Source: a virus
Virus record (IMG/VR): IMGVR_UViG_3300020428_000054
Location: 1 to 30,332 of that record
Direction: 5' to 3' (one strand)
DNA length: 30,332 nucleotides
Numbering within the stretch: the stretch's first letter is position 1; every line of letters begins with the position of its first letter. Positions 6,466 to 14,886 of the stretch are shown piece by piece. The translations under genes and the position numbers were made by a program. The notes below the pieces were generated by a model that saw nothing but the letters and a program-made list of their open reading frames with translations, was not told the origin of the DNA and ran no database searches.

Positions 6466-6928
6466 TGATTTTCTAAATCCAGAAGATTACGAAAACCTTC
6501 GTAAACTTATGATGGATGATTCCTTACTTAACTGGAACTTTTCTGATGGCATAAACATGCCTGGAGATGGAAAGTACCAGTTTTGTCATATTTTCTATCA
6601 TAGATATCAACCTAGAAGTGAATACTGGGGTGGTCTTATCCCTATGATAGAAAGGATAGACCCATCAGCAATTGTTAGGATTAAGGCCAATCTAAATATG
6701 AAAACACCTGAAATAGAAGAGTATGAATTGCATACTGATGTTGACGATGCTATCACTTCCATCTATTATGTGAATACCAATAATGGTTACACTAGATTTG
6801 AAGATGGAACAAAGGTTGACAGTATAGCCAATCGTATGTTAATATTTGATTCTAATCTGAAACATGCAGGCACATCATGTACCGATGAACTTCGTAGGTG
6901 TGTAATCAATTTCAATTATTACGTTTAA
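6443..6928 (+). CDS. 2-oxoglutarate/Fe(II)-dependent oxygenase
   Basis: 161 residues. Double-stranded beta-helix oxygenase that would use 2-oxoglutarate and O2 to hydroxylate an unknown substrate. The metal facial triad is visible: H97 and D99 in HTDVDD, and H141 in LKHAGTS. R151 or R152 in ELRRCVINFN is the likely 2-oxoglutarate-binding arginine. It shares the core NGYTRFEDGTKVDS with the protein at 7791-8291, so the two are paralogues on either side of thyX. Substrate not deducible. Confidence 0.85.
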   Translation: MKQLKVYDDFLNPEDYENLRKLMMDDSLLNWNFSDGINMPGDGKYQFCHIFYHRYQPRSEYWGGLIPMIERIDPSAIVRIKANLNMKTPEIEEYELHTDVDDAITSIYYVNTNNGYTRFEDGTKVDSIANRMLIFDSNLKHAGTSCTDELRRCVINFNYYV

Positions 6929-6929
6929 A

Positions 6930-7091
6930 ATGGCCCAACCCGATAGAGAAAGATTAAAACTAATCTATAAGAACCTAAGATCTCTTGTAGATGCACTGGA
7001 ATCAGAGGTTTACTCAAATACAGATTCTTATACTATCAGAACCAAAGAGAAAGAAAAAGTCACTTATGGCGATCAGATAGAAGAATTATGA
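6930..7091 (+). CDS. Hypothetical 53-residue protein upstream of thyX
   Basis: From ATG 6930 to TGA 7089-7091. It begins one base after the oxygenase stop and ends overlapping the thyX start (ATGA at 7088-7091). The product is a charged helix pair ([20 protein letters not shown], then [13 protein letters not shown]). Exact fit between its neighbours and normal amino-acid composition support it. Function unknown. Confidence 0.6.
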   Translation: MAQPDRERLKLIYKNLRSLVDALESEVYSNTDSYTIRTKEKEKVTYGDQIEEL

Positions 7092-7801
7092 ACGTACAAT
7101 TAGTTAATGTCACTCCTGATGCGGAGAAGACTATGGCATATATTGCCAGAGTATCTAATCCCAATAATCAGGACAATGAAAAATTTGCTGGACTGTTAAA
7201 TTACTGTATCAATCATCAGCATTGGTCTGTATTTGAACAGTCTTCTATGACTTTAGAGATCGAGACTACTCGTGCCATTGCTGCACAGATACTACGTCAT
7301 AGGTCTTTTACTTTTCAAGAATTTAGTCAGAGATATGCTGATAGTTCAGCATTGGGTAAGATCCCATTGCCTGATCTTAGGAGACAGGATACAAAGAATC
7401 GTCAAAACTCGACAGACGATTTGGATCCTTTTATTAGACAGACTATAGAAAAACAAATAGTAACTTTGTTTAGTTCTTGTGAGGCATTATATGAACAGAT
7501 GCTTAAGTCTGGTGTTGCAAAGGAATGTGCTAGGATGGTTCTACCTCTCGCCACACCGACTAGAATATACATGACTGGTTCATGTCGTTCTTGGATCCAT
7601 TATATCTCTCTGAGGACTGCCAACGGTACTCAGAAGGAACATATGGACATTGCGAATGCTTGTAAAGATGTATTCGTTGGTCAGTTTCCCGTTGTCTCTG
7701 AAGCCCTTGGATGGGAACGAGATCTTGTTCAAGATTTAGTTGAGAACGTAAAAGAGGCTGCTGAGAAGGTAAAAAAAGTCATGGAATCTGATGAAACCTG
7801 A
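7088..7801 (+). CDS. thyX: Flavin-dependent thymidylate synthase
   Basis: 237 residues. Makes dTMP from dUMP with methylenetetrahydrofolate and FAD/NADPH, supplying thymidine for this AT-rich phage. The ThyX motif is present at residues 70-83 ([14 protein letters not shown]), with Thr in place of the first Ser of the textbook RHRxxS form. The dUMP-activating arginine region follows ([15 protein letters not shown]149), then SWIHYISLR. Length is normal for the family. It is coupled by ATGA to the 53-residue gene upstream and overlaps the following oxygenase gene by 11 bases. Confidence 0.95.
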   Translation: MNVQLVNVTPDAEKTMAYIARVSNPNNQDNEKFAGLLNYCINHQHWSVFEQSSMTLEIETTRAIAAQILRHRSFTFQEFSQRYADSSALGKIPLPDLRRQDTKNRQNSTDDLDPFIRQTIEKQIVTLFSSCEALYEQMLKSGVAKECARMVLPLATPTRIYMTGSCRSWIHYISLRTANGTQKEHMDIANACKDVFVGQFPVVSEALGWERDLVQDLVENVKEAAEKVKKVMESDET

Positions 7802-8291
7802 GATAATTGATAATTTTTTAGATCATCGAGAGTTTGATTATGTTAAAAATGCTTTCAGTAATCTAGAATACAGTCCTATCCCAGGCGCTTCTGGAGAGGA
7901 AACAGAAATTCTTCATTGGAATTATTATTCTGTTAAAACGATCTATCTGAATGACGAACCAGTTGATGAGTCTTGGGGTGTCATTAGAGACGTTTTTCTT
8001 CCTAAATTCCATTTAGCATGTCAGTATAAGACTATGCTTAGGGTTAAAGTAAACTTTTATCCTTATTGTGAAACTTTTCACAAGCATCCCTATCATACTG
8101 ACCAAGATTTCAGTCATCAGGGCGCTATTTTTGCATTGAATACCTGTAACGGCTTTACAGAATTTGAAGATGGTACTAAAATAGATAGTGTTGAGAATAG
8201 ATTATTTTTATTCGATCCTAGTGTTAAACATCGTTCCACTAATACTACGGATGCTATGGGACGATTTAATATCAACTTTAATTTTTTCTAA
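7791..8291 (+). CDS. 2-oxoglutarate/Fe(II)-dependent oxygenase
   Basis: 166 residues. Same fold and core as the protein at 6443-6928. Facial triad: H102 and D104 (YHTDQD), H147 (VKHRST); likely 2-oxoglutarate arginine R158 (GRFNINF). [18 protein letters not shown] is the signature shared with its paralogue. It starts inside the last 11 bases of thyX, so the pair flank the nucleotide gene. The substrate is unknown; modified nucleotides or proteins are both possible. Confidence 0.85.
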   Translation: MKPEIIDNFLDHREFDYVKNAFSNLEYSPIPGASGEETEILHWNYYSVKTIYLNDEPVDESWGVIRDVFLPKFHLACQYKTMLRVKVNFYPYCETFHKHPYHTDQDFSHQGAIFALNTCNGFTEFEDGTKIDSVENRLFLFDPSVKHRSTNTTDAMGRFNINFNFF

Positions 8292-8292
8292 T

Positions 8293-8556
8293 ATGGCTAC
8301 TTATCCAGTAATACATAAAGAGACAGGAGAACAGAAAGAAGTACAGATGAGCATTACTGAGTGGTCTCAGTGGTGTAAAGACAATCCTGATTGGCATAGA
8401 GATTGGTCAGATCCATCTACAATGCCAGGGGTAGGAGAAGTTGGAGAATGGAGAGATAAACTGAATAATAAACATCCAGGCTGGAAAGAGATTACAGACA
8501 AAGCTGAAAGGTCTGGGGGAATTCAAGGACGTTTAGCAAATCGAGGTATCACCTAA
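8293..8556 (+). CDS. Conserved hypothetical protein upstream of phoH
   Basis: 87 residues from ATG 8293, two bases after the oxygenase stop; the frame is open further upstream inside that gene but has no better start. The sequence is Trp-rich and ordered: IHKETGEQKEVQMSITEW, then NPDWHRDWSDPSTMPGVGE and HPGWKEI. I recall this WSDPSTxPGVGEVGEW pattern from other cyanomyoviruses, with no function known. One base separates it from phoH. Confidence 0.7.
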   Translation: MATYPVIHKETGEQKEVQMSITEWSQWCKDNPDWHRDWSDPSTMPGVGEVGEWRDKLNNKHPGWKEITDKAERSGGIQGRLANRGIT

Positions 8557-8557
8557 C

Positions 8558-9319
8558 ATGCCAAGAAAGAAAAGAAGTAACTCCAATGATCCAATTGGAG
8601 TAGGTATGACTGCGAAACAGATGAGGCGCAAGAAACCTATCAATAATGGCATGTTGGTAGAGGTAGAACCGATAACGGACAATCAAAAGATTCTTTTTGA
8701 CCATTATGCAAAAGGTAAGAATATTTTTGCTTATGGTGCAGCGGGTACAGGTAAGACTTTTATTAGTCTCTATCTTGCCCTAAAAGATGTTCTTGATGAT
8801 ACAACACCTTTTGATAAAATATACATCGTAAGGTCTCTAGTATCTACAAGAGAAATTGGTTTTCTTCCTGGCGATCATGAAGATAAATCATTCCTTTACC
8901 AGATTCCCTATAAGAATATGGTAAAGTACATGTTTGAAATGCCTTCTGATAGTGATTTTGAGATGCTCTATGGCAATCTGAAAACACAGGAGACAATTTC
9001 ATTCTGGAGTACTTCATTTATCCGTGGAACAACACTTGATAATTGCATTGTCCTAGTTGATGAGATGCAAAACTTGAATTTTCACGAACTTGATAGTATA
9101 ATAACAAGAGTTGGAGATAACTGTAAAATAATGTTTTGCGGTGACTCTACTCAAACAGATCTTACAAAATCATATGAGAAGAATGGCATCTTAGATTTTA
9201 AACGTATCATTGAGATCATGGAAGATGATTTCGGTGTTGTTGAATTCGGTATAGATGATATTGTTCGCTCTGGTCTAGTAAGAAACTATTTGGTTACTAA
9301 ACTTGCACTTTCTTTATGA
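8558..9319 (+). CDS. phoH: PhoH-like P-loop ATPase
   Basis: 253 residues. PhoH-family nucleotide-binding protein, widespread in marine phages; often linked to phosphate starvation but its real role is unsettled (RNA or helicase-related functions are proposed). Walker A is GAAGTGKT at 60-67 and Walker B is IVLVDE at 164-169. FCGDSTQTDL (193-202) is the helicase-like motif III typical of PhoH. The N-terminal 30 residues are basic. The stop overlaps the next gene by four bases. Confidence 0.95.
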   Translation: MPRKKRSNSNDPIGVGMTAKQMRRKKPINNGMLVEVEPITDNQKILFDHYAKGKNIFAYGAAGTGKTFISLYLALKDVLDDTTPFDKIYIVRSLVSTREIGFLPGDHEDKSFLYQIPYKNMVKYMFEMPSDSDFEMLYGNLKTQETISFWSTSFIRGTTLDNCIVLVDEMQNLNFHELDSIITRVGDNCKIMFCGDSTQTDLTKSYEKNGILDFKRIIEIMEDDFGVVEFGIDDIVRSGLVRNYLVTKLALSL

Positions 9320-10005
9320 CGTTTACTCATTTGAATAAACTTGGTGATTTTGAGTTAGAAGCCAATACTATAGATGGGGTGAGATATTATGATCTTCCAA
9401 ATGGTAAGAAAGCCCCTTCTATCACCTCGGTAACTAGTTTTTATAATCGCCAAATTTTTATAAACTGGCGTAAGAAAGTTGGTGAAGAGACTGCCAATAA
9501 GATTACGAAAGTATCTACCGATAGAGGTACAAGATTTCACGATCTAGTGGAAAAATACCTGTTGAATCAGGATATTGATACCATAGATGGTGTACTTCCA
9601 ACAACTAAAGCGTTGTTTATTGCAGCTAAAGATTCTTTAGACAATATAAATAATATACATGCTCTAGAAAAACCATTGTATTCTGAATACTTTGGTATTG
9701 CAGGAAGAGTAGACTGTATTGCAGAGTATAATGGCGAGTTAGCCATAATAGACTTCAAAACATCTAAGAAAATCAAACCTGAGAAATGGTTGGAAAACTA
9801 TTTCGTCCAAGAAACCGCATACGCCTGTATGTACTATGAAATGACAGGCACAGCGGTAGAGAAGATCGTGACTTTAATGGTCGCTGATAATGGAGATGTT
9901 AAAGTTTATGAAAAACGCAACAAAGGTGAGTATATTAAACTTCTTACCAAGTATATCAAAGAATTCGTCACCCACAAACTTAGTGAGTATGGAGAAAGAG
10001 GTTAA
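9316..10005 (+). CDS. PD-(D/E)XK exonuclease, RecB/MGME1-like
   Basis: 229 residues. Predicted nuclease for phage recombination or replication. Visible active-site elements in order: H75 in RGTRFHDL, D133 in GRVDCIAEY, D146 and K148 in AIIDFKTS, and Q165/Y169 in QETAYA, which matches the RecB-nuclease QxxxY motif. This order is that of mitochondrial genome maintenance exonuclease MGME1 and Cas4/RecB nucleases. It overlaps phoH by four bases (ATGA) and gp33 by 17 bases. Confidence 0.85.
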   Translation: MTFTHLNKLGDFELEANTIDGVRYYDLPNGKKAPSITSVTSFYNRQIFINWRKKVGEETANKITKVSTDRGTRFHDLVEKYLLNQDIDTIDGVLPTTKALFIAAKDSLDNINNIHALEKPLYSEYFGIAGRVDCIAEYNGELAIIDFKTSKKIKPEKWLENYFVQETAYACMYYEMTGTAVEKIVTLMVADNGDVKVYEKRNKGEYIKLLTKYIKEFVTHKLSEYGERG

Positions 10006-10243
10006 CGAACTATTACAAGAGAAATTTCTCTGTCAGAACAAGTTCACAAGTGATATTGAACAGCTTGTACTTAAATCCGATCTCAATTATATTGAGGCGA
10101 TTATTAGCTATTGCGAAGAAAAAAACATTGAATTTGAGTCTGTAGGGAAATTAATTTCCAAACCTCTTAAAGACAAGTTAAAAGCAGAAGCTACGGAATT
10201 AAACTACCTTAAGAGAACTTCTAGATCTAAACTACCGATATGA
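9989..10243 (+). CDS. 33: Late-promoter transcription coactivator gp33
   Basis: 84 residues from ATG 9989, preferred over an ATG at 9890 buried in the exonuclease gene. It matches the cyanophage gp33 pattern: VNELLQEKFLCQNKFTSDIE near the start, then LNYIEAIISYCEEKNIEFES, GKLISKPLKDKLKAEA and a basic end LKRTSRSKLP. In T4 gp33 binds RNA polymerase and the sliding clamp (gp45) to activate gp55-dependent late promoters, the kind of promoter visible at 10530, 16426 and 27139. T4 gp33 is somewhat longer (112). Confidence 0.8.
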   Translation: MEKEVNELLQEKFLCQNKFTSDIEQLVLKSDLNYIEAIISYCEEKNIEFESVGKLISKPLKDKLKAEATELNYLKRTSRSKLPI

Positions 10244-10524
10244 TTTTTTGGATTGGTTTCACTCTCATGTTTTTTAATGAGGGTTTTGTTATGATGCGCC
10301 ATGTATCACCGTGGTTCGCAAAAAGACGAGATGGTTTCATCAAAAGATTTGGTGATAACATCTGGTACAGACTTCATGGTACTATAGATTGGTTATGGAT
10401 ATCATTCGTAACCTGTGGTTTAATTGTTAACCCTAATAGGGTATTCCATATAATAGTGTTAGCTATTTTCTGGGGTCTTTCCTTCGGAATATTCTACCTT
10501 CCAAGGTGGATAAAAAAACGCTAA
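10240..10524 (+). CDS. Small multi-pass membrane protein
   Basis: 94 residues with three hydrophobic segments, about residues 1-18, 46-64 and 67-86, and a positively charged loop between the first two (RRDGFIKRF). The C-terminus is basic (WIKKR). It overlaps gp33 by four bases. No family is recognised. A membrane role during infection is possible; holin function cannot be judged. Confidence 0.65.
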   Translation: MIFWIGFTLMFFNEGFVMMRHVSPWFAKRRDGFIKRFGDNIWYRLHGTIDWLWISFVTCGLIVNPNRVFHIIVLAIFWGLSFGIFYLPRWIKKR

Positions 10525-10529
10525 ACCCT

Positions 10530-10537
10530 TATAAATA
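10530..10537 (+). promoter_or_regulatory. T4-type late promoter motif TATAAATA
   Basis: A perfect TATAAATA, the -10-like element read by the gp55/gp33/gp45 late transcription system. It lies in the short gap after the membrane-protein gene. Its last A is 22 nt before the A of the ATG at 10559, the same distance seen at 16426-16432 and 27139-27145. It would transcribe the DUF1825-like gene. Confidence 0.65.
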
Positions 10538-10558
10538 CTAGTAGGTCAGAGTCTTAAC

Positions 10559-10906
10559 ATGAGTGGATTTTTCAAGTCTCCTGTAGTTCGTGCTGCTATG
10601 GCAGAGATACAGGAATTACAAGAAGACATTATGAGTGGAATTGTTTCCTCTGGATTCAAAGAATCCCCTAGCAGTGCTGCTGGAAGGAGACATATTACTA
10701 ATATGAAAAAACTTCTCGATAAACAGAGAAACTTTATGTTTCGTCTGAAGTTGGAGAAGGATGACCCTGATGCTATTGAGATGAGGGAACAGATCTTAGA
10801 ATCTGCAAAGTTTCTAGGTCTACAACCTGGCCAAGATATCAATTCATTTTTTGATGTCATGAGTCAAACCTTGGATAAGTTAGAAAATAACTTGCCTAAG
10901 GACTGA
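10559..10906 (+). CDS. DUF1825-like conserved protein
   Basis: 115 residues, all helical. The pattern resembles DUF1825 proteins of cyanobacteria and cyanophages: GFFKSPVVRAAMAEIQELQE at the N-terminus, MKKLLDKQRNFMFRLKLEKD in the middle and FFDVMSQTLDKLE at the end. Function is unknown. It stands alone between a late-promoter motif and the gp32 promoter. Homologues on host chromosomes suggest exchange between host and phage. Confidence 0.72.
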   Translation: MSGFFKSPVVRAAMAEIQELQEDIMSGIVSSGFKESPSSAAGRRHITNMKKLLDKQRNFMFRLKLEKDDPDAIEMREQILESAKFLGLQPGQDINSFFDVMSQTLDKLENNLPKD

Positions 10907-10920
10907 TTATTCGGTATAAT
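10892..10920 (+). promoter_or_regulatory. Sigma70-like promoter for gp32
   Basis: TTGCCT at 10892-10897 and a perfect TATAAT at 10915-10920 are separated by 17 bases, the optimal spacing. This host-type promoter begins within the end of the DUF1825-like gene and points at gp32, whose ATG is at 10962. A ribosome site GGAG (10950-10953) follows. It fits early transcription of gp32 by host RNA polymerase. Confidence 0.75.
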
Positions 10921-10961
10921 ACAAACAATCCTAACAAATACAAAAATACGGAGAATACTAA

Positions 10962-11879
10962 ATGTCATTTGCTGCATTAAAGAAACAATCTAAAGCAGGA
11001 TCTCTCACAGAGAGATTAATGAAGAAAGTTGAGAAACTCAACGAAAAGGGTGGTAAGAATGTTGATGAACGTCTTTGGAAACCAGCTGTAGATAAGGCAG
11101 GTAACGGATACGCAGTTATTCGATTCCTTCCTGCACATGCTAATTGTGAACTTCCTTGGTCACAAGTTTGGAGTCATGCCTTTCAAGGGCCTGGTGGTTG
11201 GTATATTGAAAACTCTTTGACTACACTTGGTAAAGATGATCCTGTTGGTGAACTTAACAGGAGTCTATGGAATAGTGGTAGAGAGTCTGATAAAGATATT
11301 GCTCGTAAGCAGAAGCGTAAGCTTTCTTACTATGCAAACGTTTATGTTGTGAAGGATTCAAGTAATCCTGAGAATGAAGGAGGAGTATTCCTTTATAAGT
11401 TCGGTAAGAAGATCTTTGATAAGATCACTGCTTCTATGCAACCAGAGTTTGAGGATGAAGAACCAATTAATCCTTTTGATTTCTGGAAAGGTGCTAACTT
11501 CAAGTTGAAGATTAAACAGGTTGCAGGATTCTGGAACTATGATAGTTCAGAGTTCGGTAAGGTTGAGGCACTTTTAGATGATGATGCGAAGCTAGAGGAG
11601 ATCTACAATAAGATCTACGACCTCAGTGAGTTCACCGCTGAAGATCAGTTCAAACCTTATGAGGCTCTTAAGACTCGTCTTGACACAGTTCTTGGTACTA
11701 AACTACCAACTGGTTCATTACGTTATCAAGATCCAGAGGTTGCTGATGAGGACAACCATCGTGAGGTGGCTGCTCCTGTTGATGAGGAGTTAGAAAAGAT
11801 CGCTGCTGCGGCAACGAATCAGACAACGGAAGAAGAAGATGACGCATTGAGTTATTTTCAACAACTAGCAGAGTCATAG
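10962..11879 (+). CDS. 32: Single-stranded DNA-binding protein gp32
   Basis: 305 residues (T4: 301). Coats ssDNA during phage replication and recombination. The core aligns with T4 gp32: YAVIRFLPAH, SHAFQGPGGWYIEN, KRKLSYYANVYVVKD, PENEGGVFLYKFGKKIFDKI. A basic N-terminal region serves cooperative binding and an acidic tail (TEEEDDALSYFQQ) partner-protein contact. H72 matches a T4 zinc ligand, but the three cysteine ligands are replaced, so the zinc finger appears lost. Own sigma70-like promoter upstream, terminator right after. Confidence 0.95.
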   Translation: MSFAALKKQSKAGSLTERLMKKVEKLNEKGGKNVDERLWKPAVDKAGNGYAVIRFLPAHANCELPWSQVWSHAFQGPGGWYIENSLTTLGKDDPVGELNRSLWNSGRESDKDIARKQKRKLSYYANVYVVKDSSNPENEGGVFLYKFGKKIFDKITASMQPEFEDEEPINPFDFWKGANFKLKIKQVAGFWNYDSSEFGKVEALLDDDAKLEEIYNKIYDLSEFTAEDQFKPYEALKTRLDTVLGTKLPTGSLRYQDPEVADEDNHREVAAPVDEELEKIAAAATNQTTEEEDDALSYFQQLAES

Positions 11880-11900
11880 ATTACTGTTAATTCCTAAAAG

Positions 11901-11927
11901 AAAAGGGGTCTTACGACCCCTTTTTTT
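11901..11927. terminator. Bidirectional rho-independent terminator
   Basis: GGGGTC at 11905-11910 pairs with GACCCC at 11915-11920 around a TTAC loop. The stem is extended by four A-T pairs and followed by seven Ts on the + strand. On the minus strand the stem is followed by TTTTCTTTT. It lies between the convergent gp32 and gp53 genes and can stop both. Its T run includes the gp53 stop codon. Confidence 0.9.
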
Positions 11928-12681
11928 ATTGCCCACTTAGTCTTGGGTTATATGCAGACTTAGATCTTCTAGAAATATAATTAGTAGATTTTTTATATTT
12001 CATTATGCTAGTCATATCACTTACAACTACATCTAAGAAGTCATCTTTAAGTATTTTGATTCTTCTTTTAGCATCGTTTAGTTCTTGTTCATATTGATAG
12101 TTAGTAATTGGGAATACATTACCATGAGTAATTATATTGCCACTACTATCTTTAACTGTACCTGCAGCATCTACTGAGGACATTTCATTTAGTTGAATTG
12201 TTCCACTTAGGGAAACTTCTGTTTGCCTATTTTTATTTCTTTCTAGATAACTACAATCGAAGTTAGAGTCTACTACTAGACCTTCTGGTATTACTACTCT
12301 AGCAAAGTCATCTACAAATAATTCAGTAAGATAGTGGTGAACTTCTTCTAATTTTTCGTCACTGCCATATTTGGATAATACAAATTTTCTAAAGTCAACA
12401 TCAGTAAGAGGCCATTCATCTCTTATTTTAGTGATATTATTTGTAATCAGAATAATCCAATCAAAACGAGGATCTCCATATACTCTTTCTGCAACCTCTT
12501 CTGGCCTTTCATTACCTAAGATCATATAATCTTCAAAGTAAGTGACAACACTCATCATGTCATCACGAATTTTAGGTCTTCGGAAGAGATTCTTTACAGG
12601 AATATATTCATCGTTAGCTGACCTATCGGTCATTCTAGAGACGTATTCTAAGTCTGGGAAGTATGAGAAATAACCTTGCAT
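11926..12681 (-). CDS. 53: Baseplate wedge protein gp53
   Basis: 251 residues. Part of the baseplate wedge; in T4 gp53 joins wedges together around the hub. The N-terminal part carries the family pattern: YFSYFPDLEYVSR, then NLFRRPKIRDD, RPEEVAERVYGDPRFDWIIL and NNITKIRDEWPL. The C-terminal half is less conserved and helical (EQELNDAKRRIKILK). T4 gp53 is 196 residues, so this form is longer. It is last in a minus-strand operon; its ATG follows the gp48 stop by one base. Confidence 0.88.
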   Translation of the reverse strand: MQGYFSYFPDLEYVSRMTDRSANDEYIPVKNLFRRPKIRDDMMSVVTYFEDYMILGNERPEEVAERVYGDPRFDWIILITNNITKIRDEWPLTDVDFRKFVLSKYGSDEKLEEVHHYLTELFVDDFARVVIPEGLVVDSNFDCSYLERNKNRQTEVSLSGTIQLNEMSSVDAAGTVKDSSGNIITHGNVFPITNYQYEQELNDAKRRIKILKDDFLDVVVSDMTSIMKYKKSTNYISRRSKSAYNPRLSGQ

Positions 12682-12682
12682 T

Positions 12683-14398
12683 TTAGTAACCTACGTCTGA
12701 TGAGTTTTCATCATATTGTTTGATCAATGCGATAGGCATTAGATCTCCTACATCATTTGGAGTTTCTGGATTATGCTGTCTACCTTCAGCAATATCTTTA
12801 CTATAATCTGTGTTGTAGATTGGTTCTAGTTCTTGGAATGTTAGGTTCAATTGAACAGCGATAGGCATACCATGATCATATGACATCCACTTTCCTTCAG
12901 GCGTATAGTTAATATCACATTGAGTCAATGCACATGGTTTGAATTTGTTTACACCAAGGATATTTTTATTATTTTCAGTAACATATCGTATTCTGAATAT
13001 GTTTGGTGTTCCTAGGAAGAATGAAGGGGCGCCTGCTTTACCTGATTCAGCACCTGAATTAATTCTTTTTAGTTTTCTAGGAGCAGACCATTGTTTAAAT
13101 GCACGAAGAATCATTCTTACATTGTGAGCTTCCAATGAATTTCTTGGACTCATTAAGTATTGGAATTGGAAAGTTCTTAGTCCTACTCCAGTAAATAAAA
13201 GTTCGGTGTTTGAGTTAGCTACAACACCTACACTTCTTTTTAGGATATCTTCTGGACTAACTTGGGTTCCCATTTTCTCTGCCAACTGACTTATATGGTT
13301 TGCCATCATGTCAGTTCTACCACTTTGTTGTGATACTCTATCAAATTGTTGACTGAGTTTTCTCATAGCTCCACCCATCCCAAAGAAATCACCAGTAAAC
13401 ATACTAGTCCATGCTCTCTTACTTGTTTGTTGGATTGCACCCATAGCCTGAGTATTCATATTTTCCTCAGCCCATTTCCTTGTGTTTGAGTCCATCATAT
13501 TGTTGGGCATAGGTAGTTTTATACCTGCACCTAATTTCTTTTTGAATGGTGTACCTCTTGTAACTCCTTGTCCAGCAGAACCACCACCAGAACCACCAAG
13601 AGCTCCTGCATATGGGGGTTGATAACTATAACATTGGAAGAATGTATGATCCATACTACTGGACATATCCATAGGATATTTCACAATTTTCTTGAACATT
13701 ATGTCATCAGAATTCTGCATATGTCTGGACATATTTTGAAACTGTTCTTGGCCGCCACTACCACTTCCGCCAGGTGTTAAAACATCCATAACCTCCGCAG
13801 AAAAATTCAACGTTCCTTTAGCAGCTTTACTTAATCCAGATGATACTGTTTTCCACCACATATTTTTTTCTTGAGAATTATTGTTCTGTGCTACCTTTCC
13901 ATCAAGAACTTGGTTTGATTTCCAACTATCAGTGTCATTATAACTTGTTTCTATTCCATCTGGTGCATTAGATTCATTTGTCCAAGCTTGGTTGTTTTCA
14001 CCTATAGCGGCATTGCTTGCTTTAACCCCATTTTTTATCTGTACGTCGTGAGTTGCTTGTTTTTTAGGATTTAAGTGTTCTGGGTTAGGTGCTCCGTTAA
14101 TAGTTTCTGGAGTTATTTCATTCTGATCCCATTTTCCATTTTTGTATATTGCATTTCTGTTTGGTTTTTCTTGCCCTAAATCATCAACTGGTCTGACTGT
14201 CGTATCTCCTCCTTGCTTTTTGAATACCTTATATTTTTCTACTTGTCCGTTTTCCTTTCCTTGTTTTATTTCATCGCCAATAAAAACCTCATCTCCACTC
14301 TGAGATTCTACCTGCAAAGCCTGGAGATATCCTTTTTTGAACGTCATACGGTTGCCCGTAATGTTGACGTTATATTGTTCGTTAATGGTTTGGGACAT
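12683..14398 (-). CDS. 48: Baseplate tail-tube cap gp48
   Basis: 571 residues. Caps the hub and starts the tail tube together with gp54. The conserved domain is in the C-terminal third: TGVGLRTFQFQYLMSPRNS, VRMILRAFKQWSAPR, LGTPNIFRIRY and LTQCDINYTPEGKW, then VQLNLTFQELEPIY, the tube-like beta fold shared with gp54. T4 gp48 is 364 residues; the extra length is an N-terminal polar region rich in Asn and Gly. It overlaps the upstream gene by one base. Confidence 0.82.
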   Translation of the reverse strand: MSQTINEQYNVNITGNRMTFKKGYLQALQVESQSGDEVFIGDEIKQGKENGQVEKYKVFKKQGGDTTVRPVDDLGQEKPNRNAIYKNGKWDQNEITPETINGAPNPEHLNPKKQATHDVQIKNGVKASNAAIGENNQAWTNESNAPDGIETSYNDTDSWKSNQVLDGKVAQNNNSQEKNMWWKTVSSGLSKAAKGTLNFSAEVMDVLTPGGSGSGGQEQFQNMSRHMQNSDDIMFKKIVKYPMDMSSSMDHTFFQCYSYQPPYAGALGGSGGGSAGQGVTRGTPFKKKLGAGIKLPMPNNMMDSNTRKWAEENMNTQAMGAIQQTSKRAWTSMFTGDFFGMGGAMRKLSQQFDRVSQQSGRTDMMANHISQLAEKMGTQVSPEDILKRSVGVVANSNTELLFTGVGLRTFQFQYLMSPRNSLEAHNVRMILRAFKQWSAPRKLKRINSGAESGKAGAPSFFLGTPNIFRIRYVTENNKNILGVNKFKPCALTQCDINYTPEGKWMSYDHGMPIAVQLNLTFQELEPIYNTDYSKDIAEGRQHNPETPNDVGDLMPIALIKQYDENSSDVGY

Positions 14399-14886
14399 TA
14401 TTGACGCCAGTTGAAGGCTTTATGTTTGGGGTATTTTCTACCACTTTTATGTATAAATTTTTCAGTAGGCAAAAGGGATATCCCTGCCCAATCTTCATCA
14501 TCTGGTACTCTATACTGATTCCCTATGCCAGCATAGTGATACTTATGTATACTATTTTTAGGCACAGTCGTACCTTTATTTAGTAAGCCATTTGCAACAG
14601 AATCCCTATAATCAGGATTTATATAATGTAAGTTACATCCTAACCACCCATCAACATCCATTCTTAGTACAACTGCTAATGGTTGAACATCCCAGAATTC
14701 GTATCTGTCTGGGTGTGTTACACCATATGAAAAGAAGTACATACCATGCATTTCAAATCCCTGTGTGTCACTGAGACTTGTATTATGTTCTTGTACTTCA
14801 GATAAGGCACCTTCCAATTCGGAGACATACCAGTCTCCACTTCGGAATTTCTTGCCTGCTTTTTCTTTAATTTCTGCTGCAATCAT
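14398..14886 (-). CDS. Conserved protein of the gp4-gp48 module, unknown function
   Basis: 162 residues between gp4 and gp48, coupled to both by 4- and 1-base overlaps. A helical N-terminus is followed by an ordered, aromatic-rich domain: HGMYFFSYG, YEFWDVQPLAVVL, GWLGCNLHYINPDYRD, then HYAGIGNQYRVP and a conserved-looking end RKYPKHKAFNW. The pattern of an FF.Y strand, a D.QPL strand and a G.NLHY strand reminds me of a widespread unnamed phage family, but I cannot name it. By position a head-completion or tail-assembly role is likely. Confidence 0.75.
   Translation of the reverse strand: MIAAEIKEKAGKKFRSGDWYVSELEGALSEVQEHNTSLSDTQGFEMHGMYFFSYGVTHPDRYEFWDVQPLAVVLRMDVDGWLGCNLHYINPDYRDSVANGLLNKGTTVPKNSIHKYHYAGIGNQYRVPDDEDWAGISLLPTEKFIHKSGRKYPKHKAFNWRQ

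Noticed and set aside
8188-8292. Upstream extension of the 87-residue gene before phoH
   Set aside because: The extra residues overlap the oxygenase gene and do not resemble the conserved protein, which starts at ATG 8293.
9890-9988. Upstream extension of gp33 to ATG 9890
   Set aside because: It would lie entirely inside the exonuclease gene, and homology to gp33 begins only at the ATG at 9989.
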